The notes: generated by a model not told the origin, from the letters alone. Numbered from the stretch's first letter, positions 43,201 through 53,098 are shown. The stretch is DNA of 64,000 nt from Jaminaea rosea (GCF_003144245.1 NW_020289975.1:62001-126000); one strand, 5' to 3'. Translations and numbers: made by a program.

Positions 43201-44774
43201 CCATTGGTAAAGCTACTTCGGTCTGGCTGCCGAGATGAAGCGGCAGCGCGGGGGGCCGCGCCAGGCGCAGCGCTCGATGATGGAACCACGACAGGGGCTG
43301 CATGGGGCAGTTCTGGTGTTGCCACAGCTTCGACGACAGCTGAAACCTCCTCCTCTAGGTCAACCTGCGACGACGTTGGTTCTGCGAGTTGGGCTTCCGT
43401 AGCCGGCAACGGCTGGTCGATGGCAGCAGCCTCTTGCGTGGGACTGAGCGCCTGGTCTTGTGCCTCCATTTGAGCTCTCTCCACCTCGGCTCGCTGCGCA
43501 GCCTCCTGTCTCGCCTCTTGTTCCAGCATCTCTCTCACAGCCACTTCATTTGCTCTCTCCTCCCTCCATCTCTGCTCTGCCATACCCTCCTTCCGTCTTC
43601 TGCGCAGCTCCAGACGATGTAGCCGCTCCTCAAAGCTGAGCCCTCGTTGAGCATCAAGCTCCCACGCTCTTTGCTCCTCGTCTGTCACCTGCTGTACCTC
43701 CTCACCCGCTGATGACTCGCTCGCCTCGGAGGGAGAAGCTGGTCGTGTTCCGTCCACCTGTACCACCTCTGCAGCTGCGCCCTCTTCTTCTTCTTCCTCT
43801 CCCTCGCTCACGAAAGCTGGCGGCGGGCTATCCGGCACTCTCCGCCTGTAGTCCACCCATCTCCTTTCGTCCTCCTCAGTCCACGGCGTCTGCTCTTCAC
43901 CTCCTTCCACATCTGGAGGTGGTGGAGCTCGCGGCGGGGTCTCTGGTCTGCGACTACCTTGTGGAAAGGGAGGAGGAGGAGTCGAGTCCGACTGCCGCCT
44001 CGAAGGGCTGGAAGGGCCCGCCTCATCGCCGTCCTCGTCGGAGTAGTCTGAGCTAGACTCTACGCCTGGCAGGCCAAGATGCGCGATCTCGTGATAGATG
44101 TTGTGCCGCCTGAGAGAGGCGCGAGGTGCTAGCTGAGTGGGGACGGATTGGGTTGCAGTGATGGGTGCGGCGGCCGGGTCTTGCACGACGTGCTCCTGAG
44201 GTAGAACGGCAGGACCGCTACTGCTGCGGCTCATGCGCGGGCGTGTTGCAGCTTCGCTGAGTCGAGAAGAGGAAGTGATTGGATCTGCAGCTTCGGCTGC
44301 TACCACTGCCGCCTGCTCCTGTTGGGCGTTGGAGAGCTGCCGTTGTCTCCTCCGAGGGGAGATGCTTCGCGACGAGGCTGCGGAGGGAGGGCGAGGCTCT
44401 GCGCCTCCTGACATAGCGACAGGCTCTGTGCGAAGACCTCTTCTTGCCACCTTCCTGGCTCGTCTCTCTCTTTCGCGCTCCTGCGCCTGTCGTCGCAGCA
44501 TATTGTCTGGGGCAGTGAGCGTCATGCGGCCGAGATGAGCCTCTGCCGATAGCAGGTGCGGAGCGAGGGGTGCATCGGGTCGATTCAAGGAGGAAGATGA
44601 GACTGATACGCCCGGGAGGCCATATAGCGGAGAGCGAGAAGATGAGGAGGATGCTAGAGCAGCTGCAGCTCGATTTGGACTGGAGAGGAGGGCAGCGGAT
44701 GAGGAAGGTGAGAGGCCAGGACGCTCTGTCCCGCGAGGGCGGCGGCTCCCTTCGCCGTTTGCTCGCCTCGGCAT
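40245..44774 (-). CDS. Large RING-H2 E3 ubiquitin ligase candidate
   Basis: A single exon encodes 1509 residues, almost all disordered and rich in Ser, Pro, Glu and Arg, with PPxP-type proline motifs (RRPPPPPPS, PPPLPNR) that could bind SH3 or WW domains. Around residues 320-430 is an acidic, helical Glu/Arg-rich segment (RLHRLELRRRRKEGMAEQRW). Only the last 70 residues form a recognisable domain, a RING-H2: CAVCMSQF...VVLQCLHVFHEEPC...RACPTC, a C3H2C3 zinc-binding pattern that normally recruits an E2 enzyme. There is no membrane segment. The substrate is unknown. The RING placed at the extreme C-terminus after a long disordered region suggests that the tail-less scaffold selects substrates. 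Confidence 0.8.
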   Translation of the reverse strand: MPRRANGEGSRRPRGTERPGLSPSSSAALLSSPNRAAAALASSSSSRSPLYGLPGVSVSSSSLNRPDAPLAPHLLSAEAHLGRMTLTAPDNMLRRQAQERERERRARKVARRGLRTEPVAMSGGAEPRPPSAASSRSISPRRRQRQLSNAQQEQAAVVAAEAADPITSSSRLSEAATRPRMSRSSSGPAVLPQEHVVQDPAAAPITATQSVPTQLAPRASLRRHNIYHEIAHLGLPGVESSSDYSDEDGDEAGPSSPSRRQSDSTPPPPFPQGSRRPETPPRAPPPPDVEGGEEQTPWTEEDERRWVDYRRRVPDSPPPAFVSEGEEEEEEGAAAEVVQVDGTRPASPSEASESSAGEEVQQVTDEEQRAWELDAQRGLSFEERLHRLELRRRRKEGMAEQRWREERANEVAVREMLEQEARQEAAQRAEVERAQMEAQDQALSPTQEAAAIDQPLPATEAQLAEPTSSQVDLEEEVSAVVEAVATPELPHAAPVVVPSSSAAPGAAPRAAASSRQPDRSSFTNGALSVPSLQVTRTGGARKSHSRSTSDQRASPIPRGKATAIRPRPSSESHSRFRDDASAAAERRRLAWGVAASPAGLHVPLAPPPRTREEMEAHRVQMERATTSTSEGASSSSMVRPDDNDDSASDASSDSAGAWEAEQKAFEAMRAAAERTTTVADESGSEDEAMAPPQMARSPGQIMRESLPKAPPPLALGRSRGAGLAYDASESDSSADEGEAASESDDSLSPDDGEVQRHVNERWSTQDIASAPSAAADLAAVRRSLDSSLAPAPTASSSKGKQPVRPPADAALFAQQSRHAASDPNLPGSYTAPAGEFEPDSSSSASFSGEEEGGMEPVKRTATLTSMGSQPSLKASGSSGSLWQGRMPGAPQPMRRAEVNDRLKGLFDAPMPGSSTQQQAPTRRSSQKSTRSIDGPEVAVASDRASMRSSKSRQTSGESIPVTSPPAPAPPRKVSVGTGLPDEQQLRREALLDIARIQGGVQGGHNSLAALERLLSGSLRPQQQQPVDPSLPFTNRQSSYAPLPRQSRLPQITDATRHFPPSRAPTISSDGGSSTGAAPGSRARPPVPGSRISALRARFEAGQETGGAQQEGAGAASSPATVDAPASPTRPLASTISRSGAVRRAPPPVPPRQRVASTASTTAPPASSASAAQRLNGGQEVPQRRATPPLPNRISPPTTVRRPPPPPPSMASGVSQMPGASPPQLPPRPAVPLVLAEPRQEARRTSSTESAAVASPPDIIVVPPHTGRRPLPTPPTMPARSNGQGREALASQPPVNAEPSEAITSPAGRSSTLRQGSTDSNSFRLRQDSSAPSSTMPPPQSASNISGPANTEDDDASSPSPSRSPPRRQPSLGITDLDVLASRLDLDGSHFDELAALQEFLGPAEASRGGILTPHEMASLPVGPVYLESRRVTREGKTKSKLACLGLRVERCAVCMSQFKEGQMAVVLQCLHVFHEEPCARTWFRTRSRACPTCRIEAVERVVEAGVGPM

Positions 44775-45104
44775 AGTTGTGTGCTAAGGATGATGGCGAG
44801 ATTGCGATACTGATTAGATCAGAGCTGAGTGCAATGGCCTGCTACCATTTTCCACCACGGGTTCGGGATGCCGGCAGAGGAGGTCGAAGACGATTGGGAA
44901 AGGAAAGGAGGCGGGACAATCGACTCGCATCGCGTGGAGGTCACTCGACTCAAGTCCAGGTCTCATGCAGCCGACCGCCTCGCCTCGCCTCTCGACAACA
45001 CCACGCGCCAACAGTGATCAAGGTAGACAACGAGCATTGATTGGAACACACGCAATGGCTTCGTCGGCAGGAACTATAACACTTCATAGCTCCAGGCGCT
45101 CGCT
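44775..45104. other. Intergenic gap, 330 bp
   Basis: The gap lies between the RING gene start and the SSP3 stop, both on the minus strand. It contains the RING gene promoter. No other feature is seen. Confidence 0.35.
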
Positions 45105-45549
45105 TCACACGCATACGCTGTGGAAGGAGGACCCATTGTTGGGCACCGGGGAACAAGCCGTCGCCGAGAGGTCGACGCATTTGCCCGAGCAGCCGAAGCC
45201 AACGCAGGCCTTGTTGATCTTTGAGCCAGCGGCTGCCTTGATGGACGACTGCGAGGGACATGGTGAGGTGCAACGAGGTCAAGGTCAGCTCTCGCTTGCT
45301 AGATGGAAGCCGCGTCAGCTCTCGACTCACGCAGGTGTTGCCTTGTATGTTGGTCGTAGACAAAGTCGGTCCATTGACGGCCTGACCTAAACCACCGCAG
45401 TTGAGTGTGTACCAGCAGGTGGCCAAGCGGACGTTGGCACGAGCCTCAACAGATTGCATAACGGCTTTATCGTCGGCAGCCCCGTGAGTCGGCGTAAGAA
45501 GGGCCAAGCCTGTAACGGCGGCAAGCGTGGCGAGTTTGTTGAAGAGCAT
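45105..45549 (-). CDS. Small secreted eight-cysteine protein (SSP3)
   Basis: The 120-residue precursor starts with the signal peptide MLFNKLATLAAVTGLALLTP(THGA). A short polar region follows, then a mature domain with cysteines spaced C-x5-C-x21-C-x14-C-x4-C-x3-C-x7-C-x13-C and one final residue, exactly as in SSP1. Exons are 45331-45549 and 45105-45248. The 82-nt phase-0 intron again falls directly after the third cysteine, and the second exon is 144 nt in both genes. Shared residues include TNI/HNI, SSIK/VSIK, and FHSVC near the end; overall identity is otherwise low. The two genes face opposite directions, so they arose by an inverted or dispersed duplication. Function is unknown; it is a candidate effector or wall protein. 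Confidence 0.78.
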
Positions 45550-45902
45550 TGCTGGAGAATCGGTGCAGGTGCAGGTGCAGATGCAGGTCTTTGGTCTTGA
45601 GGTGGTAAGGTAGGCGGGGAAAAGAGAGGAGAAATTGCCTTACGTAGCCTGCAATGTCCCTCCGGAGGCTCGACGTAACGAACCTAAAGGGCAAGGGTAT
45701 CGCGTTTCTTGAGTGCAACGAGCGGTACGGTATGACGGTGCTCATCTCCGGCCGCCGCCTTCCTTCATTGCGCTGTGTCGGTCACGGGTCGTCTGCTCCG
45801 GCTCGCACGCTCCAGGTCTCGCCTCTCACTGGCTCATCTCCCCCACCTCGCTCCCCTGGTGCCCTCGATCTGGCTGCTCACACCTAATCAAACCATCCTC
45901 CG
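45550..45902. promoter_or_regulatory. Divergent promoter of SSP3 and the Myb-like gene
   Basis: A 353-bp gap separates two divergent start codons. Fourteen bases upstream of the SSP3 ATG is a short tandem array (GTGCAG three times, then ATGCAG, 45563-45587) probably in the 5' UTR. No other element is clear. Confidence 0.4.
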
Positions 45903-46443
45903 ATGCCCCGTCCTCTTACCACGACCATCGCGACCATCATGCCTCAACCCACGACGAAGCGCAAGCGCGGCTCCTCCTCGTCCTCGCCGGACGATCCCAG
46001 CTATCAGCAGGACGCGGGCTCGTCTTTCTCTAGTGACGGAGGTTCTGGCACCAAGCGGCGCAAGCAAGTCAAGGCTGAGAAGACGGAGAAAGATGTCAAG
46101 AAAGGTAGCGGTCAGGCAAGGGCGACAAGTCGGCCATTCACTCGCGGTGAGCTGTAGAGTCAAGTCGCCATACGAAAGGGCGTCGCTGACTGTCTCGTCG
46201 TGTCTGGCCGACAGAGGAAGATCTCAAGATCATTGTGCGTACCTCTACCCACTCCTGATCGCCTACGCTCTACTGACCTTCTCCTACGCTCTTCGACCGC
46301 TCGCTCGCATGCAGGCCTACCTGAAAGAACAAGTCGACTACACCCACCTTCGAAAGGTTGTACTGGAGGACAAGCGGTCGAAAACCTCTGTGCGTGCGCG
46401 TTATCTCATGCTCATCAAGGTGTGGGAGAATGCCCTGCCCTGA
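45903..46443 (+). CDS. Small Myb/SANT-like DNA-binding protein
   Basis: The spliced product has 130 residues (118 from the second ATG at 45939). A Ser/Lys-rich basic N-terminus (KRKRGSSSSSPDD, TKRRKQVKAEK) precedes a C-terminal helical domain RPFTREEDLKIIAYLKEQVD...LRKVVLEDKR...YLMLIKVWENALP. This is reminiscent of a single Myb/SANT-type or Myb-like fungal domain (an FTxEED start, three helices), although the usual tryptophans are mostly absent. Exons are 45903-46146, 46215-46234 and 46315-46443. The middle exon is only 20 nt, and without it the domain's first helix is broken. Introns are 68 and 80 nt. It is probably nuclear, but the target is unknown. It is divergent from SSP3. Confidence 0.62.
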
Positions 46444-46655
46444 GCGCGGGAGGTGTTGGTCGATAGTAGAGACTGCCAATGAGGGCAGGGGCCAATGCGG
46501 GGAAGGGTATGAATTGGATGATTGAATGGTGATACATGTGCGCGCGTGTGCTGCTTTATAGCAGCTTGAAAGTGCAGCACGGTGCTGTAGCGGCTCCTTG
46601 ATACGATGCTCTTGCTGTGCTCCTCTCTCTACAATGCTAATTGCCTGAGTCTACC

Positions 46656-48636
46656 TTACTTCCACGCCCCTGGCCCTCCAAGTGCACGGTCAAGGAAGAG
46701 CGCCAGCCTCGTGTCGACGTCCAAGGCAGCCGTAGCGTCTCCAAGCTTGAGAAGTGTACTGGGTGCCCGCACCGCGTACTTCAACTTTCGGTGCGCTACA
46801 GGAGGGAGAGGAGGCGGTGAAAGTGGTCCCCTTTCTGGCCTTCCCTGCTTCCCATTGTACTCGCGCTCCCTCTGTCGCGACCCTTGGGCAGTCTTTCGCC
46901 TTCGCTCGACCTCCACTGGCACTTCCCTCTCGATGTGCTCGAGAAAATGCTTGTGCGGTTCCTTCGCAACGGACGCCACCTCTTTGACCATCGAGCCAGA
47001 CTCTTCATCAACGAAACGATACTGACCCAACCAGCGCTTCTTCTCCTCTCTGCTTGGCCTGGGTGGAGCGTCCGCAGGGGCCCAACCGTATAGCTCGGTG
47101 ACGGCGTCGTGCATCTCTGAGCGAAACGTCATCGTCTTGCCGCCATCCATACGATGGGTCCACACGTCATGAGCTTCGCGCGGCCAACCTCCCTGTTCAT
47201 CTTCCTTCCTGTGCGTGGAAGAACTGCCGTGACTCTCGGCGCCATTCTCCCTTTCCCTGCGCAGCAGCTGCTCCTGCAGAATCTTTGGTGGCAAGTCCCA
47301 TGCAAATTCAAGCCGTTTCAAACCTCCAACGCCCAAGTCCCGTAGAGCCTGCGCCTCCTCTGAGTCTTCATCATGGACTGAGATGGCGACATTGCTGCCG
47401 TTGTTACCTGTGCTACCGTGTCGGCCTGCGCCCCACGTAGGAGCTGCGTGGCGCGGGCCGGAGTAGGTGGAGGTAGAGGTGCTAGAGGTATGACTCTCTT
47501 CCTTGCCATCCGCCGCTATTGCATCTGAACCGCATCTGATCCGGTCGGCAAAGACGATTTCCCGCAGAAAAGGGGCGAGACGACGAGCGACGATCTCGGT
47601 GGGTTGGAATGCAAAGCGGCGTGTGTCGTACCGAACTATGGGCGAAGGTATCACCGAAGGGTCAACTGAGGCTCTTCATGCAGCCGCAGATACGCTGTCA
47701 GCACTCACTATGCGAAACGATTGGCACGCCAACACGCCGGTACATGCCGTGCACGTCTGGATGTGGCTCCCATTGGTGCTCCCATCCAAGAGACGCATTG
47801 CTTCCGGCGCGTCGGGCTTCGACGATGTCTGCTGGAAACGCAAGGCCTGCCTCTTTCGACGCGGAGTCGGTGCCGATGATGTGCACTCTCTTCAGCTCTC
47901 TGCGGCAGACCCATTGGCGAAGAACTTGTTCGTAAGTAGTCTTGGTATCCACGCGCTCTTCTTCGTCGCCGGAGTCCGAGTCCGAGTCGTAGCTGAGGCT
48001 CGTGTACTCTGCAGCGGCATCGATGACGATGGTGACTTCACAAGGCATGAGGAGCAGAGGGAAGCTGTCCAACGAGCAATGGTAGGCTGATTCGGCTGCG
48101 CCCAGTGTGAGCGTGCGAAGATCGAAATGGACGCGAAGTGGTCCACCGTCCGGACCCTTGGAGAGGGTGTCGGTGTCCATAGAATCCTCATGGGCGGATA
48201 TGTAGAGAGCCCAAGCGTCGAGAAAGTGACGCCATTCATGGCTATCGAAATCTCTCATCTCTATGAAGAGATTGTCGACTGTTTTGAGGACGAAGTCAGG
48301 CTTCGAAAGGAGCCTCTTCGGTCCGAGGTAGTTCAGCATCTCTCTGACCTCTGTGGGCAGCCGTTCCTCTGCTTCCGGTTTGCCATTTCGCTCGTCACTG
48401 TCTCGAGGCGATGAGGGATAGTGTGCAAGAGTAACAAAGAAGCGCTTTGCAGCGGCCATGGAGCGGAGCACGACGGTCGTCCACCTACTTTCCGCGGTCA
48501 TGTTGCAGACCTCACGTGAGACAAGAGCAAGGCTAACCGCCGTTGCCTTATCCTGCAAGGCTGCCAGATCGAAGATGATCTCGAGGATTTCCTTAGGCAG
48601 ACGAGGCGTCGCCGCGGCGAGCGTCTCGCCCTCCAT
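46656..48636 (-). CDS. F-box-like paralogue A (intact)
   Basis: This is the first of three tandem paralogues. The 635-residue product starts MEGETL and shows an F-box-like motif LPKEILEIIFDLAALQDKAT followed by ALVSREVCNMTAESRW. The motif usually docks on Skp1 in SCF ubiquitin ligases; the rest would select substrate. A strand-rich region, an acidic loop (SYDSDSDSGDEEERVD) and the conserved pairs LKRVHIIGTD and IRYDTRRF...PFLREIVFAD follow. The C-terminal block reads APSTLLKLGDATAA...RLALFLDRALGGPGAWK. Exons are 47709-48636 and 46656-47635, with a 73-nt phase-1 intron at the same place as in B and C. No leucine-rich repeats or WD40 repeats are evident. The start was chosen by agreement with paralogue B. 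Confidence 0.72.
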
Positions 48637-48947
48637 CGTGATGTGCGAAGGAAAGCGGGGTCGGAGAAGAGATGTGAGGTAAGGTAGGAAGGAAAGGGAA
48701 GAAGGCAAGCGATACGCCGAGTCCGGGTGGCTTGTGCGGAGGCGGCGGAGAACGCGAGTTGCTTGGCTAGCGCGATTCTCGAGGAGTGTCACGGCCAACG
48801 AAAGGGTCGGAGGATCACAAGCACGTCGTCTGGTAGATTCGACAGATAGGTATTGATCAAAAGACTCTTGAGTATATAGAGCGAGGATGAAGATCGAAAA
48901 GTGCGACCGTCACTTGGCCCTGTCCCTTTCACTCCTGATGCTCGCCT

Positions 48948-50870
48948 TCACGCCCACGCGCCTGGTCCTCCACGCGCTTGATCAAGGAAGAGCGCCAGCC
49001 TCGTCTCAGGCTCAAAGGCAGCAGTCGTTTTACCTAGCTTAAGCAACGTGCTCGGAGCTCTTGCAGCAAAGGCTAGCTTGCGTTGCTGAACAGGTGGCTT
49101 CGGTGGCGGCGTGGGAGGCCCCTTCTCGGGCTGGCCCATACCCTCGTGGTAGCTGCGTTGCGACTCACGGTACGACTTCAGCCTGGCGCGGTCGCTTTTG
49201 ATCTGGTCGACGACCTCGGTCTCGATTTGCCTCAGGCGCTGCATGTGCGAGCTCTTGCGAAGTGAAATAAGATTCTTCACTATGGATCCCGCTTCTGGCG
49301 GAGCGAAGCGATACTGACCGAGCCAGCTGGCTTGCTCCTCCTTTGTGGGCTTATAAGGGGCGCCTGCTGGAGCTCAGCCGTATAGCTCGGTAACAGCATC
49401 CACGAGCTCAGAGCGGAATCGGTCTTGTCCGCCTTTGCTCTCGTCACCGAGCTTCGCGCCACGCTGGTCATTTGACTTCCGACGCTTGGGAGGGCTAGCC
49501 TGGTCCTCTTTGCCGTGCTGGCCGTCACTATTGCTGTTGGAGCGACGCTCTCCGAGAGTCTTGCCGGGTAGATTCCAGGCTAATTGAAGTCGTTTGAAGT
49601 CTCCTACAGTGCTGTTCTGAAGGACTTTTGCCTCCTCTGACTCCCCGTCCTCCAAGACTGACACGAACTTACGGCCGATTGACCCCTTCTGCGTGGTTCC
49701 ACGTTTCTTGGCCGCAACACCAGCTGACGATGCGCGCGTTGATGTATTCTCCTTGCAATCAACGTCGCTTGATGTGGTGGGACTTCCTGCCCCGTGACCG
49801 CCTGTAGAGCTACCGGTGTCAGGCCTAGCCTCGGCGAAGACAATCTCTCGAAGGAAGGGTGCGAAGCGACGGGCGGTGATTTCGGCAGGCTCCAAGGCAG
49901 CGCGGCGAGTGTCGAAGCGGACTGCTCCACCCAGGGTCAAAGCAGGTCAATGATCCTTTTGCTTGAAGCTCTGAGTTGGTGCGCTCCACTTACTGTGTGA
50001 GAGTCGAGCCCTCCAGTATGCCGTCCGCCCACTTCCAGCACGGCACTCTTCGAGCTCCTCAAAAGGAAAGGGTAGACCCGTATCCTCCGACTTGGTATTG
50101 ACGCCGACCATGTGAAGGCGAGACAGATTCTCTCGCGCGAGCCATTTCCGAATGACTTTGATGTAAGGAGGCGGTCGATTGTAGCCCATCTCTTCTTCCT
50201 CATCGCTGTCTTCGAAGTCGCTGAAATCGTAGAATTTTGCCTCCGAGGAGCCATCAACGACGATAGTCAGGTCGCAGGGATGCAGCTGAAGAGCACAGGT
50301 CTTGACACAGGCATGTGTTTCAGTCTCCTTTGCGCCGAGACTGAGGGTACGTAGAGAGATAACAATGTTGAAAGCTCCAATCTCTGGGTCCTTGACGATG
50401 AAATCATGGTCGAAGAACCAGTCATCATGATTGACATTTATGACGGCCCAATCTGCGTGCTCGCAGCAAAATCTGTGCCACTTGCTCGGATCGTAGTCGT
50501 GCATCTCGAGGTAAAGATGCATGAGACTGTAGTGAGGCATATCTGGTTTCGAGAGCAAGCGCTTAGTGCCTAGTCGCTTGTACATGGCGAGGATGGCGGG
50601 ACTGAGATTGGGATTTTCATTCTTTAGAGCATTCTTCCTGCGGAGCAGCGGCTTGTGAAACATTGTCGAGAAGAATCTGGTGGTTTGATTCATGGATCGC
50701 AAGACTGCAGTGGACCATCGCTCCTCGGCGGTGATCTTGCACACCTCGCGCGAGACGAGAGCGAAGCTGACTGCAGTGGGCGTGTCGTGTAGAGCCGCCA
50801 TCTTGAAGACAGTCTCCAGGACCTCTTTGGGGAGTCGCAGTGAAGAAGACATGGGCTTATCGCCCTCCAT
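48948..50870 (-). pseudogene. F-box-like paralogue B, coding frame interrupted by a TGA
   Basis: It is homologous to A over its whole length: LPKEVLETVFKMAALHD and REVCKITAEERW at the start, an acidic loop (FSDFEDSDEEEE), LSRLHMVGVN, then after the intron IRFDTRRAALEPAE and PFLREIVFAE. Exons are 49994-50870 and 48948-49921, with a 72-nt phase-1 intron (GTAAGT...GCAG). At 49374-49376 the codon that is Trp in both sisters (YGWAPA) is TGA. Beyond it the frame stays open and homologous for about 140 codons to the family ending RLALFLDQARGGPGAWA. Either the gene makes a protein of about 474 residues lacking the C-terminal block, or it is a recent pseudogene, or the base is an error, or the stop is read through. 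The well-kept downstream part argues that the change is recent. Confidence 0.72.
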
Positions 50871-51096
50871 CTTGAAGAGTCAAAGAGGAGGCGAGAATGC
50901 TGGAGCAGAGAAGGTTGGTAAAGAGGTAAGGGGGCAGGGAACGAAAGGAAAGCGAGGCGGCGCGTCGGGCGGCCATGCTCAAGGCGGACCGTGCGTGGGC
51001 TAGCGAGCTCGACTTCAGGCAAGAGAGATGAAATGGAAATCGGGCCCGAACTGTGATAGCCTCTCCCTCACCTCTTGCCTTCGGACCATCCTGCGT

Positions 51097-52617
51097 TCAC
51101 GTCCAAGCCCCCGAACCACCCTGCGCACGGTTCAAGAACAAAGCGAGTCTGGCGTCTGCACTTATAGCAGCCTGAGCCCCGCCGAGCTTCACCACTGTAG
51201 CCGGCGCTCGAATGGCGTACCTCAGCTTTCTTCCAGCAAAAGCGGCCCCGCCGGGACGCTGGCGCACTTTGGCTGCCATTGCCTTCTCGATGTTCGCTAG
51301 CCGATCGAGGTCGTTGCCCACTTCATTACGCAGAACTTCGTCGACCATGTCTCCGGCACCCGGCTTCACGAAGCGATACTGCTCGAGCCAGTCTGTCCCG
51401 TCTGCATTCGACGCCCCAGCTGGAGCCCACCCGTACCCTTCCGTGATTCTCTCGACAAGCTCAGAGCGAAGCGGCTCTGTTTCGCCGTTCCAGGTAAAGT
51501 GCACCCGCTTGAACTGCCCCACGCCCATGTCACGGAGTACCTCTGCCGCCATCGAGTCATCGCCCATCACGGAGATAAAGGGCCCTTGAACGGTACCGTT
51601 GGCGTTCCCAGTGACCGTGCTAAGCTCCATGCCGCTGCTGCCGCTATCGCCGGCGAAGCAGACTTCGCGCAAGAAAGGGAGCATGTGGCCAGCGAGTACT
51701 ACGGCGGGCTTGTATGCGTACTCTGTCGTGTCATAGCGTACTGAGAGACGGGACTTCCTGCGTGAGCACACTGTCAGCACCTCGTTCTATCTCCCGCAGC
51801 TCACTCACTGTGCGTAATCAACCAGGGCTTTTCATCTTTCCAGATCCGCTCATGATTGGGACCCGGCTGACCGAGCTGTAATGTGCTTCCCGCACGAAAG
51901 TTTTGGAAGAAGGTAGGCATGCCTAGGCCAGTGATGGGAGACTGTGAGTTGATGCCGACACCGTGAATGCGCTGTAGGCCAGGACGAGCGAGCCAATCGG
52001 GGAGGAAGTCCGCGTACGTTGAACATGACAATGGTGAGCTCCCGTGCAAAGACAAAGATTGGATGCCCGCGGATTCTCGAAAAATAGATTGACTCTGAAG
52101 GTCCAAGACTGAGGACATCGAGGCGGAGTGTGATGCTCATGCCATTGTAGCTTTCGACGGGCGTCCAACTGCACTGGGAAGAGGTTTCGGGGACTTCGTA
52201 GCAATAGTCGAGCAGCTCGCCGACGAAGCTATGCCAGATCGTCTCATTGTAATCGCTGAGCTCCATGTACAGATTGCGAAGAAGAGTTGTAGCTTTGTCT
52301 GGCCTGGAAAGGAGCGGATTTTTGCCCAGATCATTGAGAATGCGATGCATTGGACTGGTCTTGATTTGCTGTCGGGTGGGCGACTTCTTCGACGGCGAAT
52401 GGATCAGAGTGACGAAAAAGCGCATGGCTTGTGTCATGTCTTTGAGTACCGCTGTTCCCCATCTTCCCTCCGCAGTCAGGCGACTAACCTCTTTGGAAGT
52501 GAGGGCGAGGGCCCGGGCCGTAGGTGGATGGCCAGTGGCCGCGAGTTGCAGGATGGTCTCTGCGATGTCGACAGGGAGCAATGACCATACGCTGACGGGA
52601 GAGGTCGTTGTTGCCAT
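51097..52617 (-). CDS. F-box-like paralogue C (shortened)
   Basis: The third paralogue has LPVDIAETILQLAATGHPPT and SKEVSRLTAEGRW in the F-box-like region, LQRIHGVGIN, IRYDTTEYAYKPA and the ending RLALFLNRAQGGSGAWT. The phase-1 intron at 51741-51808 (68 nt) matches A and B. The acidic loop between ELTIV and the following helix is missing, and the reading frame changes at that point (about 52018). Two explanations are open: a frameshift with the helix STYADFLPDWLARPG still readable in the new frame, or a 46-nt intron (51972-52017, GTACGC...CTACAG) that would remove that helix and rejoin N to RIHGVG in frame. With that intron the product has 468 residues. The Pro-rich segment before the C-terminal block is also shorter than in A. 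Confidence 0.6.
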
Positions 52618-53098
52618 CTTGATGCTGGCGAGGAGTGATGGAAAGATGGGAAGCAAGATAGGTGAGAGGCTGGCCCACGCGCGTTGAGGCGGCCCGCTTT
52701 CCGGCTTCGGCTCAATGGCAAGAAACGAGCCAAGCAGAAGGGCAAGAGGTGACGAGCTTCATTCAACAGACATGCGATGACTGACATCTGGCATGAGATG
52801 CAACGAATAGTTGAGATATGCGGTTTTGACGCCATTGAGAGCACTGCGAACCGTCTACACTGTTCTTCTCGACTTGCTGTCGATCGATAGCGATTGCAGA
52901 GGGCGGCTGGGGGATGGTGACGATGAAGCGCTTAAGCTGCTTCACACTGCGCAGCAGGTCGTCTGCGCTCAGCAGCTTCACGTGGCAGAGCTGCGCAGAT
53001 GGTAGGCCTGGGCTTTCTCCCCATGATCATCTCCCTTGCTCTTTGACAAGCTTCAGGTGCGAGGAGGACCGAAAAGCACCCGATGTAAGACGGCGGCG
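52618..53098. other. Intergenic gap, 481 bp
   Basis: The gap holds the promoter of F-box-like paralogue C and possibly that of the small membrane protein. Open frames on both strands are short and lack domain motifs. No repeat or RNA gene is seen. Confidence 0.35.

Noticed and set aside
45563-45587. GTGCAG tandem repeat just upstream of SSP3.
   Set aside because: Only three and a half units, likely a 5' UTR microsatellite; noted with the promoter but not a separate finding.
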